This document shows, piece by piece, positions 1 through 7,412 of a stretch of 64,000 nt of DNA. The notes beneath the pieces were generated by a model. It did not search any database and had not been told where the DNA came from. It worked only from the letters and a program-made list of their open reading frames with translations. This DNA comes from Candidatus Palauibacter polyketidifaciens (GTDB lineage Bacteria > Gemmatimonadota > Gemmatimonadetes > Palauibacterales > Palauibacteraceae): NCBI RefSeq assembly GCF_947581785.1, contig NZ_CANPVO010000013.1, positions 62,001-126,000 on the forward strand, read 5' to 3'. Numbering within the stretch: position 1 is the stretch's first letter; the number at the start of each line of letters is the position of its first letter. A program made the translations under genes and the position numbers.

Positions 1-2018
1 TGGATCTGGCCTTCCACGATCGTCGGGTTGATCACCGTCCCGCAGTCGTGTACGACGATGTAACGCAGGATCTCGACCATCGCCGTCTCGGGGTCCACGG
101 CGACGACAAGGGCATGCGTCCCGTTCGCCGTCGTCCCGTACGGCGGGCCGAAGTACGAGGTCGCCTCCAGCCCCGGCTCGGTCCCCGGCTCCACGGCTCC
201 CCGCAGCGGGTTGGCGCTCGCCGCGAGCGCGCCGAGATCGACGGAGAGGTCCGGGGCGCCCCGTACGCGGGCGGCCCCTTCGGCGAGTTCGAGGTCATCG
301 GGGTCGACCTCGAGCGCCTCCGCAGCGTGTTTCAGGATCTTCTCGCGCACGGAGAGCGCCGCGGCGTGGATCGCGTTGCCGGCCACGACCGCGCCTCGGC
401 TCGCGAAGGTGCCCGTCCCCCAGTGGAAGTCGCTCGTGTCCCCGGTCACCACCCGCACGTCGGACGGCTTCACCCCGACGGCGTCGGCCACGATCTGTGC
501 GAAGGAGGTGAAGTGTCCCTGACCCTGCGTCCCCACGCCGGTCGCGAGGCGGACCGTGCCGCCGGGCTCGACCGTGATCCGGGCCCCCTCGTAGGGGCCG
601 ATCCCCGTCCCCTCCACGTAGTTGACGACGCCGACGCCGACCGACCGCCCGTCCCCCTGCATCCGTTCGCCATCCCGCGGGAACGTCTCGTGGCCGACGA
701 GGCGGACGGCCTCCTCCAGCGTCGCCTCGTAACTCCCGCTGTCGTAGCGGAGCGGGGCGAAGTCCTGGTACATGATCTCGTGGTTGTACGGGAACTCGTC
801 CGGGCCGATCACGTTGCGGCGGCGGATCTCGACCGGATCGAGGCCGAGGCCGCGGGCCGCGAGGTCGAGCAGCCGCTCCATGACGAACACGCCGTGCTGC
901 CGTCCCGCCCCCCGCACCGGCGTGACGATCGGCTTGTTCGTGAACGCAACCCGGAACTCGCTCTCGTAGTTCGGCACCCGGTAGGGCCCGAGAAGCGTGC
1001 ACTGGGTGTTGATGGGGATCGTGAGACCGTACGGGTCGTACGCTCCCGAGTCGTGGATGAAGATGTCCCGCACGCCCAGGATCCGGCCGTCGCGCGCGAC
1101 CGCGATCTCCGCCTCGTGCAGTTGTCCCCGCTCCTGGGTGGTGGCGAAGAAGTTCTCGTACCGGTCCTCGACCCACTTCACGGGCCGTCCCAGCTGGATC
1201 GAGGCCCAGGGGATGAGGATCTCCTCCGCGTAGAACATGATCTTCGGGCCGAAACCGCCGCCCACGAAGGGGGCGATGAACCGGACCTGCGACTCCGACA
1301 GGCCGAGGGCGGCGGCGACGACGTTGCGCACGGGAATGGGGGCCTGCGTCGTGTCCCACACCTCCAGCCGGTCGGCCCGCGCGTCCCACTCCGCCACGAC
1401 GGCCCGGTTCTCGATCGCGCCGCCGATCCCGCGGTCGTAGGAGAAGCGGCGCTCCAGGACGAGATCGGCCCGGGCGCGGGCGGCGGCATAGTTCCCTTTC
1501 GTCTGTCGGACGTACGCGGCGAGGTTCGACGGGAGGTCGTCGTGGATCCGCGGGGCGTCGTCATCGAGCGCCCGCCCGAGATCCACGACGGGATCGAACG
1601 GTTCGATGTCCGCCTCCACGAGTTGGGCCGCATCCTCGGCCACGTAGCGGCTGTCCGCGACGATCATGGCCAGCGCCTCCCCCTGATGCCGGATTCGCTC
1701 GCGGACGAGGGGGAGCGCCGTGCGGGCGTGGAACACCAGGCCTTCGAGCGGCGGCGGAGGCACGAGCACCGCGCCGGGCCGGAGGAGCGGACCGAGGTCG
1801 GCGGCCGTGAAGACGGCGTGGACCCCGGGGTGCCTCCGCGCGCTTTCGACATCGAGCCGGCGGAGCCGCCCGGCCGGCAGGTCGCTCCGCACGAAGGCGA
1901 CGTGCAGCGCGCCCGGCGGTTCGACGTCCTCGACGAACTGCGCGCGGCCGGCCAGCAGGCGCGCGTCCTCGTTGCGCGGCACCCGCGCCCCGACCCACGT
2001 CCCGCCCGCCCGGCTCAA
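1..2018 (-). CDS. Xanthine dehydrogenase/aldehyde oxidase-family molybdopterin-binding large subunit (3' end outside window)
   Basis: This is the catalytic Mo-cofactor subunit of a molybdenum hydroxylase, which oxidises a purine, aldehyde or N-heterocycle with water as oxygen donor. About 672 residues are visible of a family that usually has about 700-800; the C-terminus lies beyond position 1. The start is a TTG at 2018-2016 that overlaps the stop of the small-subunit gene (TTGA), so the two are translationally coupled. Frame continuity was checked down to HDCGTVINP near the left edge. Visible motifs are a GGGFG Mo-pterin loop (PFVGGGFGPK), VRGAGRQHGVFVMERLLD in the substrate region, and GVGTQGQGH. 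The RGAGR sequence, with no CSFR signature, argues against a form I CO dehydrogenase. The FAD medium subunit is not in view and may lie further left. The substrate cannot be told from sequence. Confidence 0.9.
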   Translation of the reverse strand, partial: MSRAGGTWVGARVPRNEDARLLAGRAQFVEDVEPPGALHVAFVRSDLPAGRLRRLDVESARRHPGVHAVFTAADLGPLLRPGAVLVPPPPLEGLVFHARTALPLVRERIRHQGEALAMIVADSRYVAEDAAQLVEADIEPFDPVVDLGRALDDDAPRIHDDLPSNLAAYVRQTKGNYAAARARADLVLERRFSYDRGIGGAIENRAVVAEWDARADRLEVWDTTQAPIPVRNVVAAALGLSESQVRFIAPFVGGGFGPKIMFYAEEILIPWASIQLGRPVKWVEDRYENFFATTQERGQLHEAEIAVARDGRILGVRDIFIHDSGAYDPYGLTIPINTQCTLLGPYRVPNYESEFRVAFTNKPIVTPVRGAGRQHGVFVMERLLDLAARGLGLDPVEIRRRNVIGPDEFPYNHEIMYQDFAPLRYDSGSYEATLEEAVRLVGHETFPRDGERMQGDGRSVGVGVVNYVEGTGIGPYEGARITVEPGGTVRLATGVGTQGQGHFTSFAQIVADAVGVKPSDVRVVTGDTSDFHWGTGTFASRGAVVAGNAIHAAALSVREKILKHAAEALEVDPDDLELAEGAARVRGAPDLSVDLGALAASANPLRGAVEPGTEPGLEATSYFGPPYGTTANGTHALVVAVDPETAMVEILRYIVVHDCGTVINPTIVEGQI

Positions 2019-2545
2019 GGCTCGTCCCCTTCGTCGGCGCCGGCACCGTCCGCCGCGAGGCGCTCGGCGGCGAGCGCTACGCCCTCCACGATGTTGTGGT
2101 AGCCCGTGCAGCGGCACAGGTGCCCGGACACCGCTTCGCGGATCTCCTCACGCGAAGGCGCCGGGTTCTCACGCAGGAAGGCCTCCGCCGTCATCAGGAT
2201 CCCCGGCGTGCAGAAGCCGCACTGCAGGCCGTGCGCCTCGTGAAGCGCCTGCTGGACCGGGTGCAGCTGTTCGACGGAGATCGCTTCCCCGGGCGCCGTC
2301 GCAGCGAGCCCCTCGACGGTCGTCACCTCGTGCCCGTCGATCTGTACCGCGAACATCAGGCAGGCCCGGACCGGTTCCCCGTCCAGTTGCACGGTGCATG
2401 CCCCGCACACCCCGTGCTCGCACCCCACGTGCGTCCCCGTGAGCCCGACCTCCGAGCGCAGGAAGTCCGACAGGAGGAGCCGCGGCTCCACTTCCCCGGA
2501 CCACGCCACGCCGTTGATCCGGGCGGATATTCGTACGGAGATCAA
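2015..2545 (-). CDS. Xanthine dehydrogenase-family (2Fe-2S)-binding small subunit
   Basis: This small subunit carries two [2Fe-2S] clusters and passes electrons from the Mo centre towards FAD. The predicted protein is 176 residues, normal for the family. The plant-type ferredoxin cluster uses C42, C47, C50 (CEHGVCGAC) and C62. The second cluster uses C109 and C112 (CGFC) with C144 and C146 (CRC). The start is taken as TTG at 2545, five bases after the stop of the upstream LVIVD gene, because no ATG or GTG precedes the conserved N-terminus (ISVRISARINGVAW). Its stop overlaps the TTG start of the large subunit, so the two subunits should be made in a fixed ratio. The family call is firm; the start is less certain. 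Confidence 0.9.
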   Translation of the reverse strand: MISVRISARINGVAWSGEVEPRLLLSDFLRSEVGLTGTHVGCEHGVCGACTVQLDGEPVRACLMFAVQIDGHEVTTVEGLAATAPGEAISVEQLHPVQQALHEAHGLQCGFCTPGILMTAEAFLRENPAPSREEIREAVSGHLCRCTGYHNIVEGVALAAERLAADGAGADEGDEP

Positions 2546-2550
2546 CGCTG

Positions 2551-4569
2551 CTACGGGACGAGTTCCTGGCGGGGCTGGAGCTTCACGGCCCACAGCCCGC
2601 TGAAGTACTCCGCGAAGAAGAGGTTCCCTTTGTGGATCTGCGGTCCCCAGGTGAAGGGCGCGTTCGCGACCACGCCGTCCGGATCGTACGCCATGTAGCG
2701 CGCGATCTCCCGGCCCTGCTCTCCCAGGTTCCCCTTCAGTTCCCCGGAGATGTCGAGGACGCGCAGCCCGCCGTTGTAGAACGCCGCGTAGAGCTTGTCG
2801 TCCTCGATCCACATATTGTGAGAGCCCGCCTCGGGGATCTCGTAGCGCGCGACCTCCTCGGGATTGTCGGGATCCGTGAAGTCCACCACGTGGATGTATC
2901 CGGACATGAACTGCGGCGTGCGCTCGGGATCCTGCCCGTCGAAGCCGGGCCGCCCCGCCTCGTCTCCCATGAATACGTAGAAGCGCCCCGTCGGACTCCG
3001 GTACGGGAACGCCGCGTGCGTCCGGCCGCCGATGTCGCGGAAGCGCGCGATCTCCACGGGGTTGGACGGAGACCCGCTGCGGTCGCCGCCTCCCACGTCG
3101 ATGAGCACGACCCCGTCGCCCCAGTTCGAGGTGTAGGCGATCCCGTCCACGATCCAGATGTCGTGGATCGCGTGCCCCGGCGTGTCGAGTTCGAAGCGGC
3201 CCACGCGGTGCGGGCCAGCCGGATCCTCGATGTTGATGACGTCGAAGCGGCGCCCGTTGTTCACCGCGTAGACGTGATCCTCGTGGATGAAGAGGTTGTG
3301 CACGCCGCCCGTGAGTTCGTCGTCGAACACGGAGATCGTCGTCACGTCCCGCGGGTTCCGGCAGTCGAGGATGACGATCCCGTTGCGGCGGTTCGAGGCG
3401 CCCTCGCGCGAGATCACACAGATCTCCCCGTCCTCGCTCACCTTCACGTCGTTCGTCGTGCGCGCATCCACCACGACGGAATCCGTGAGGACGGGGCTCG
3501 CCGGATCCGTCACGTCCCAGAAGTAGACGGCCCCGGCCGCCGCGTGCGTGCCGGTGATCGCGTAGTCGCGCCCGTCGACGCCCTCCCACACCCACAGGTC
3601 CGACGTGCGCTCGTTGTTCACCTGTCCCTGCCCCACGAACGTCACTTCCTGCGAGGCGTGTCGCGCATGGATTTCAAGCGAGGTGCGCGCGGCGCGGCCC
3701 GGCACGTTGGCGACAATCGTGTAGACTCCGGGGAAGTACGCCACGAACCGGCCCTGTTCATCGATCTCCGCCGGGGGGATGTCCGCGGTCGCCTCGATCG
3801 CGGGATCCGACATCACGGTCCAGGTGACCGGCAGGTCGGCCACGGCGCCGCCCATCGCATCCTCGACCATCGCCTCGAAACGCACCACGTCGCCCGTCCG
3901 CGCCCGTTCCGCGCTTCCCGACACCGTCAGGCGCGCGGCGGGGTTCTCCCTGATTTCGTAGGCAACGTCCGCGGAGATGCCCTCCGCTTCCGCCCGCAGC
4001 ACGACCGACCCCGGCGCGTGCGCCGTGAGAATGCCGAAGCGGTCCACGGTTGCGACGCCCTCGTCGGAGGTGGACCAGCGAAGCTCGCCGTCACGCTCGT
4101 CCTCGGCCGTGTCGAGCAGCCTGGCCCGGTGACGCGTCGCGACGCCGACATACGTCGAACCGCCCGAAGGCTTCACATCGATCCGGTCCAGCGGGGGGTA
4201 GGCCACGCTCACCATGGCCTCGCCGCGCAGGCCGCGCGCCGTCGCGACGATGGCGGAGATGAGAAACTCGCCGCCCTTCACTGCTCTCACCCGGCCGGTC
4301 GCGCGGTCCACGTCGATGCTTTGCCGCGCGCTCCCGCTCCGTCCGTCGGCGAAGGCGGGGAAGAAGAGGACCTGGGCGTCGATCACATTGCCTTCCGCAT
4401 CCAGAACGCGGGCTTCCAGGATGGCCTCCTCTCCCAACTCGAGCGACAGGGCACCCGGCACGACCTCGACCGACACCGCCTCCTGCGCGGCAGCGGGAGC
4501 GCCGGTGGTCGAACCGAGAAGAACGAGAAGCGCGAGACGGGGGAGAATCGCCGGGTTGCGGTACATCAT
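2551..4569 (-). CDS. Secreted protein with bacterial Ig-like domains and LVIVD repeats
   Basis: The predicted 672-residue exported protein has a signal peptide (MMYRNPAILPRLALLVLLG, cleavage near APAAAQ). About 300 residues of Ig-like (Big_2 type) segments follow, with phrases such as ARVLDAEGNVIDAQ and WSTSDEGVATVDRFG. A C-terminal LVIVD-type beta-propeller region (YFWDVTDPASPVLTDSV, HVVDFTDPDNPEEVARYEI, LRVLDISGELKG) completes it. The two candidate ATGs are 4569 and 4566; GGTGGAG just upstream fits either. LVIVD proteins are cell-surface or periplasmic with no established activity. It ends five bases before the [2Fe-2S] subunit gene of the molybdenum hydroxylase, so it probably shares that transcript. 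A link to that enzyme is inference from position only. Confidence 0.85.
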   Translation of the reverse strand: MMYRNPAILPRLALLVLLGSTTGAPAAAQEAVSVEVVPGALSLELGEEAILEARVLDAEGNVIDAQVLFFPAFADGRSGSARQSIDVDRATGRVRAVKGGEFLISAIVATARGLRGEAMVSVAYPPLDRIDVKPSGGSTYVGVATRHRARLLDTAEDERDGELRWSTSDEGVATVDRFGILTAHAPGSVVLRAEAEGISADVAYEIRENPAARLTVSGSAERARTGDVVRFEAMVEDAMGGAVADLPVTWTVMSDPAIEATADIPPAEIDEQGRFVAYFPGVYTIVANVPGRAARTSLEIHARHASQEVTFVGQGQVNNERTSDLWVWEGVDGRDYAITGTHAAAGAVYFWDVTDPASPVLTDSVVVDARTTNDVKVSEDGEICVISREGASNRRNGIVILDCRNPRDVTTISVFDDELTGGVHNLFIHEDHVYAVNNGRRFDVINIEDPAGPHRVGRFELDTPGHAIHDIWIVDGIAYTSNWGDGVVLIDVGGGDRSGSPSNPVEIARFRDIGGRTHAAFPYRSPTGRFYVFMGDEAGRPGFDGQDPERTPQFMSGYIHVVDFTDPDNPEEVARYEIPEAGSHNMWIEDDKLYAAFYNGGLRVLDISGELKGNLGEQGREIARYMAYDPDGVVANAPFTWGPQIHKGNLFFAEYFSGLWAVKLQPRQELVP

Positions 4570-4654
4570 CGCTCCACCTTTGCCGTCGGAGTCCTTGCGT
4601 CGCGAGCGGTTGCAAGATGTCCGCCAAACAAGGGACGCCGCAAACAAGGTTGAG

Positions 4655-5251
4655 CTAGACAGCCTGGGCGATCGCTCCAAGTGCACGCTGGCGCTGCTTG
4701 GCGCCATCGTCGAGCACATCTTCCTTCGCTGCCATGATCGCGCCACGCACCAGATCACTCCTGGTGGCGCCCTCCGTAGCGACGGCGACCTCGCGCAACC
4801 AGGCAAGAAGCTCCGGCTGAACTCTCAAACGCAGATTCTTCCGGCACTTTCCCGTCGCCAATCGGCTGTTGGAGAGCGTACACAGCCAACGCACCATGTC
4901 GGCGTCGGAGGAGGCCAGGGTCAGGTAGTATCGAATAACCGCAGGAGCGAACTGCTTGGGCGCCGCGCGATAGTGGTCGGCAACAAGGTGAAGTACGTCG
5001 TCGAGTTCCCTGGGCATCCGGACGCTCATCACCTTCTCCTTCGTGGCGTCCCGCGCCGCTTTGAGTTTCGGCGTCGACTGGGCGGGCACCGTCAGAACTT
5101 CTCCGGTTTCGGCGTCCACGCCGACAAGAACGTTCCTGACCGTGGCGTTCGACTTCTCGAGTTCGACCGTTCGGTACTCGTAAACGATCTCGACGCGCCC
5201 GCGCTCCGGGGCCAGAGCGTATCCGCGGTCTCCCTCCCGCAAGATTTTCAT
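4655..5251 (-). CDS. Putative antitoxin: MqsA-like N-terminal segment plus two ribbon-helix-helix-like repeats
   Basis: The predicted protein has 198 residues. Residues 1-70 (MKILREGDRG..., VLVGVDAETGEVLTV) loosely resemble the YgiT/MqsA N-terminal fold but have no zinc-binding cysteines. After residue 75 there are two segments shaped like ribbon-helix-helix units: VMSVRMPRELDDVLHLVADH, and KNLRLRVQPELLAWLREVA followed by TRSDLVRGAIMAA. It starts one base after the stop of a 74-residue upstream ORF, with a good AGGGGG ribosome site. The toxin-first order fits MqsRA- or HigBA-type modules. Base composition is lower in G+C than the flanks. The role as antitoxin and DNA-binding autorepressor is inferred from architecture and position; it could also be an unrelated RHH regulator. 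Confidence 0.5.
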   Translation of the reverse strand: MKILREGDRGYALAPERGRVEIVYEYRTVELEKSNATVRNVLVGVDAETGEVLTVPAQSTPKLKAARDATKEKVMSVRMPRELDDVLHLVADHYRAAPKQFAPAVIRYYLTLASSDADMVRWLCTLSNSRLATGKCRKNLRLRVQPELLAWLREVAVATEGATRSDLVRGAIMAAKEDVLDDGAKQRQRALGAIAQAV

Positions 5252-5252
5252 G

Positions 5253-5477
5253 TCAGCCCCCTGCTCGATGAACGCTTATGAACATTGCCTTCCGGTCGTC
5301 CCGGTCGATCTCAACGAAGTACACCTTGATGTACCACCGTTCCCCGCGCACGGTTGGCGTAAACGTGTGCACCACCACGGATTGCGCCCAGTGGTGGGGC
5401 GATTCCCGGTAGTCTTCATCAGTGAACGTACTACGTTCGCAGTACGAAACCAAGAGGGCCTGCGGCGCACGCCACAA
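5253..5477 (-). CDS. Small toxin-like protein (possible MqsR/RelE-fold, perhaps N-terminally truncated)
   Basis: The 74-residue ORF directly precedes the putative antitoxin gene. Its C-terminal half (ERWYIKVYFVEIDRDDR, AMFISVHRAGG) resembles the closing beta-strands of MqsR-type mRNA interferases, and FTDEDYRES sits where MqsR has its FYKSM motif. Family members are usually about 95-100 residues. Here the frame is closed by a stop at 5496-5498 and the only upstream start is TTG at 5477, with no convincing ribosome site. The protein may therefore have lost its N-terminus, or start differently. Whether it is active cannot be decided from sequence. Similarity is weak and by eye only. Confidence 0.4.
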   Translation of the reverse strand: MWRAPQALLVSYCERSTFTDEDYRESPHHWAQSVVVHTFTPTVRGERWYIKVYFVEIDRDDRKAMFISVHRAGG

Positions 5478-5671
5478 GCAGAGGAAGAAGCGAGATCAAG
5501 AGTGCGACGTACCTGCAGTCCTGGCGTCAGAAGAAACGAAGGACCTGGCCGGTCGCCCGTGTTCGTACGACGGCCTCGCAGCCGAGGTCACCCGGGTCGC
5601 CGAGTCAGTTCCCCCTTGGTCCGGCACACCTCTCGCCGGTAGACGCCCGCGCTCCCGGCTACGGAGCAGGT

Positions 5672-7351
5672 TCAGTAGCTGTGGGCGTGGACGCCCTGCA
5701 CGGCGCGGCCCGAGGGGTCGGCCATGTCGGCGAAGGCGGGGTCCCAGGCGATCGCGGCGGGCGTGCTGCATGCGATGCTCGGACCCTCCGGGACGCAGCG
5801 CACGGCGGGCTCGCCGGGGAAGTGCGACGTGAAGATCGAGCGGTAGAGGTACGCTTCCTTCGTGAGCGGCGTGTTCGTGGGGAACCTCGCCGCCGCGCGG
5901 GCGAGCTGTCCGTCGCTGATCTCACCCTCGGCGATCTCCTTCAGGCTGTCGATCCAGGAATAGCCCACGCCGTCGGAGAACTGTTCCTTCTGGCGCCAGA
6001 GGATCTCGTCCGGGAGGAGTCCCTCGAACGCCTCGCGCAGGATGTGCTTCTCCATGCGCCCGTCCGCCGGCCGCTTCGACTCGGGGTCGAGCGCCATCGC
6101 GACGTCGAGGAACTCGCGGTCGAGGAAGGGGACCCGCGCCTCGACGCCCCACGCCGCCATCGACTTGTTCGCCCGCAGGCAGTCGTACTTGTGGAGCTGG
6201 TCGAGCTTGCGGACGGTCTCCTCGTGGAACGCCCGCGCGTCGGGAGCCTTGTGGAAGTAGAGGTAGCCCCCGAACACCTCGTCCGCGCCCTCCCCCGAGA
6301 GCACCATCTTGATCCCCATCGCCTTGATGCGGCGTGCCATGAGATACATCGGCGTGGAGGCCCGCACCGTCGTCACGTCGAACGTCTCCAAGTGCCGGAT
6401 CACGTCGGAGACCGCGTCGAGTCCCTCCTGCGGCGTGTAGACGATCTCGTGGTGCACGGTGCCGATCGCGTCCGCCGCGGCGCGCGCCGCCTCCAGATCC
6501 GGGGCCCCCTCGAGTCCGATCGCGAAGGAATGGAGCCGAGGCCACCACGCCTCTTCCGTGTCGTCCGACTCGACCCGGCGGCGGGAGAACTTCATCGCCA
6601 GCGCCGAGATGATCGACGAGTCCAGGCCGCCCGAGAGGAGCACGCCGTACGGCACGTCCGACATGAGCTGCCGGTGGACGGCCTGCTCGAGCGAGTCCCG
6701 CACGAGGGCGGGGTCCGTCGGCCCCTCCGCCACGGCCTCGTATTCCCGCCACCCCGGCCGGTAGTACGGAACGGGCCGGCCATCGCCCTCGCGGCTATCG
6801 AGCATGTGGCCCGGCGGGAAGTCGTGGATCTCCGGGCAGGTGTCGATGAGCGCCTTCATCTCGGAGGCCACGTAAAAGCGCCCCTCCGCGTCGCGACCGG
6901 TGTAGAGCGGCATCACGCCAATGGGGTCGCGCGCGATCAGGTAGCGGTCGCGCGCCTCGTCGTAGAGGGCGAAGGCGAAGATTCCGCTCAGCTCGTTGAG
7001 CCACTCTGCAGGGTCGTCGGGCCGTCCCTCGTATAGCGCGAGGATGACCTCGCAGTCGGAGCGCGTGCGGAACGGATAGCCGCGCACCGCGCCCCGCTCC
7101 AGTTCCGCGTGGTTGTAGATCTCACCGTTGACCGCGAGCACCGCCGTGCGGTCGGGGCCGAACAGGGGCTGAGCCCCGCTCTCGACGTCGACGATAGAGA
7201 GCCGCTCGTGGGCAAGGATGGCCCGCTCGCCCGCATAGATGCCGCTCCAGTCCGGCCCGCGGTGTCGCTGGCGTCGCGAAAGGTCGAGCGCCCGGCGGCG
7301 GAGGCCCGCCGCGCCGGGTTCGATCTCGAAGATGCCGAGGACGGAACACAT
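5672..7351 (-). CDS. asnB: Asparagine synthase (glutamine-hydrolysing), AsnB type
   Basis: This 559-residue cytoplasmic enzyme makes asparagine from aspartate, glutamine and ATP. The N-terminal class II glutaminase domain begins MCSVLGIFEI, with Cys2 as the nucleophile once Met is removed, and includes RHRGPDWSG and NGEIYNH. The synthetase domain carries the pyrophosphate loop SGGLDSS at residues 240-246 and GEGADEVFGGYLYFHKAP. EARVPFLDREF and KHILREAFEGLLP continue the match to E. coli AsnB, and the length is almost the same (554). The start ATG is fixed by the need for Cys at position 2. It lies 61 bases downstream of a secreted LVIVD gene and 194 bases upstream of the toxin-like ORF. Nothing in the sequence suggests special regulation. 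Confidence 0.97.
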   Translation of the reverse strand: MCSVLGIFEIEPGAAGLRRRALDLSRRQRHRGPDWSGIYAGERAILAHERLSIVDVESGAQPLFGPDRTAVLAVNGEIYNHAELERGAVRGYPFRTRSDCEVILALYEGRPDDPAEWLNELSGIFAFALYDEARDRYLIARDPIGVMPLYTGRDAEGRFYVASEMKALIDTCPEIHDFPPGHMLDSREGDGRPVPYYRPGWREYEAVAEGPTDPALVRDSLEQAVHRQLMSDVPYGVLLSGGLDSSIISALAMKFSRRRVESDDTEEAWWPRLHSFAIGLEGAPDLEAARAAADAIGTVHHEIVYTPQEGLDAVSDVIRHLETFDVTTVRASTPMYLMARRIKAMGIKMVLSGEGADEVFGGYLYFHKAPDARAFHEETVRKLDQLHKYDCLRANKSMAAWGVEARVPFLDREFLDVAMALDPESKRPADGRMEKHILREAFEGLLPDEILWRQKEQFSDGVGYSWIDSLKEIAEGEISDGQLARAAARFPTNTPLTKEAYLYRSIFTSHFPGEPAVRCVPEGPSIACSTPAAIAWDPAFADMADPSGRAVQGVHAHSY

Positions 7352-7412
7352 GGCCGAAAGCGCCCGCCCTCAGCTTGAGGGGGGCGCGCCGGCCCGGCGG
7401 TCGGACGGGCTG

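Noticed and set aside
1-2018. Form I carbon monoxide dehydrogenase (coxL)
   Set aside because: The CSFR active-site signature is missing; the RGAGR sequence fits the wider xanthine dehydrogenase/aldehyde oxidase family.
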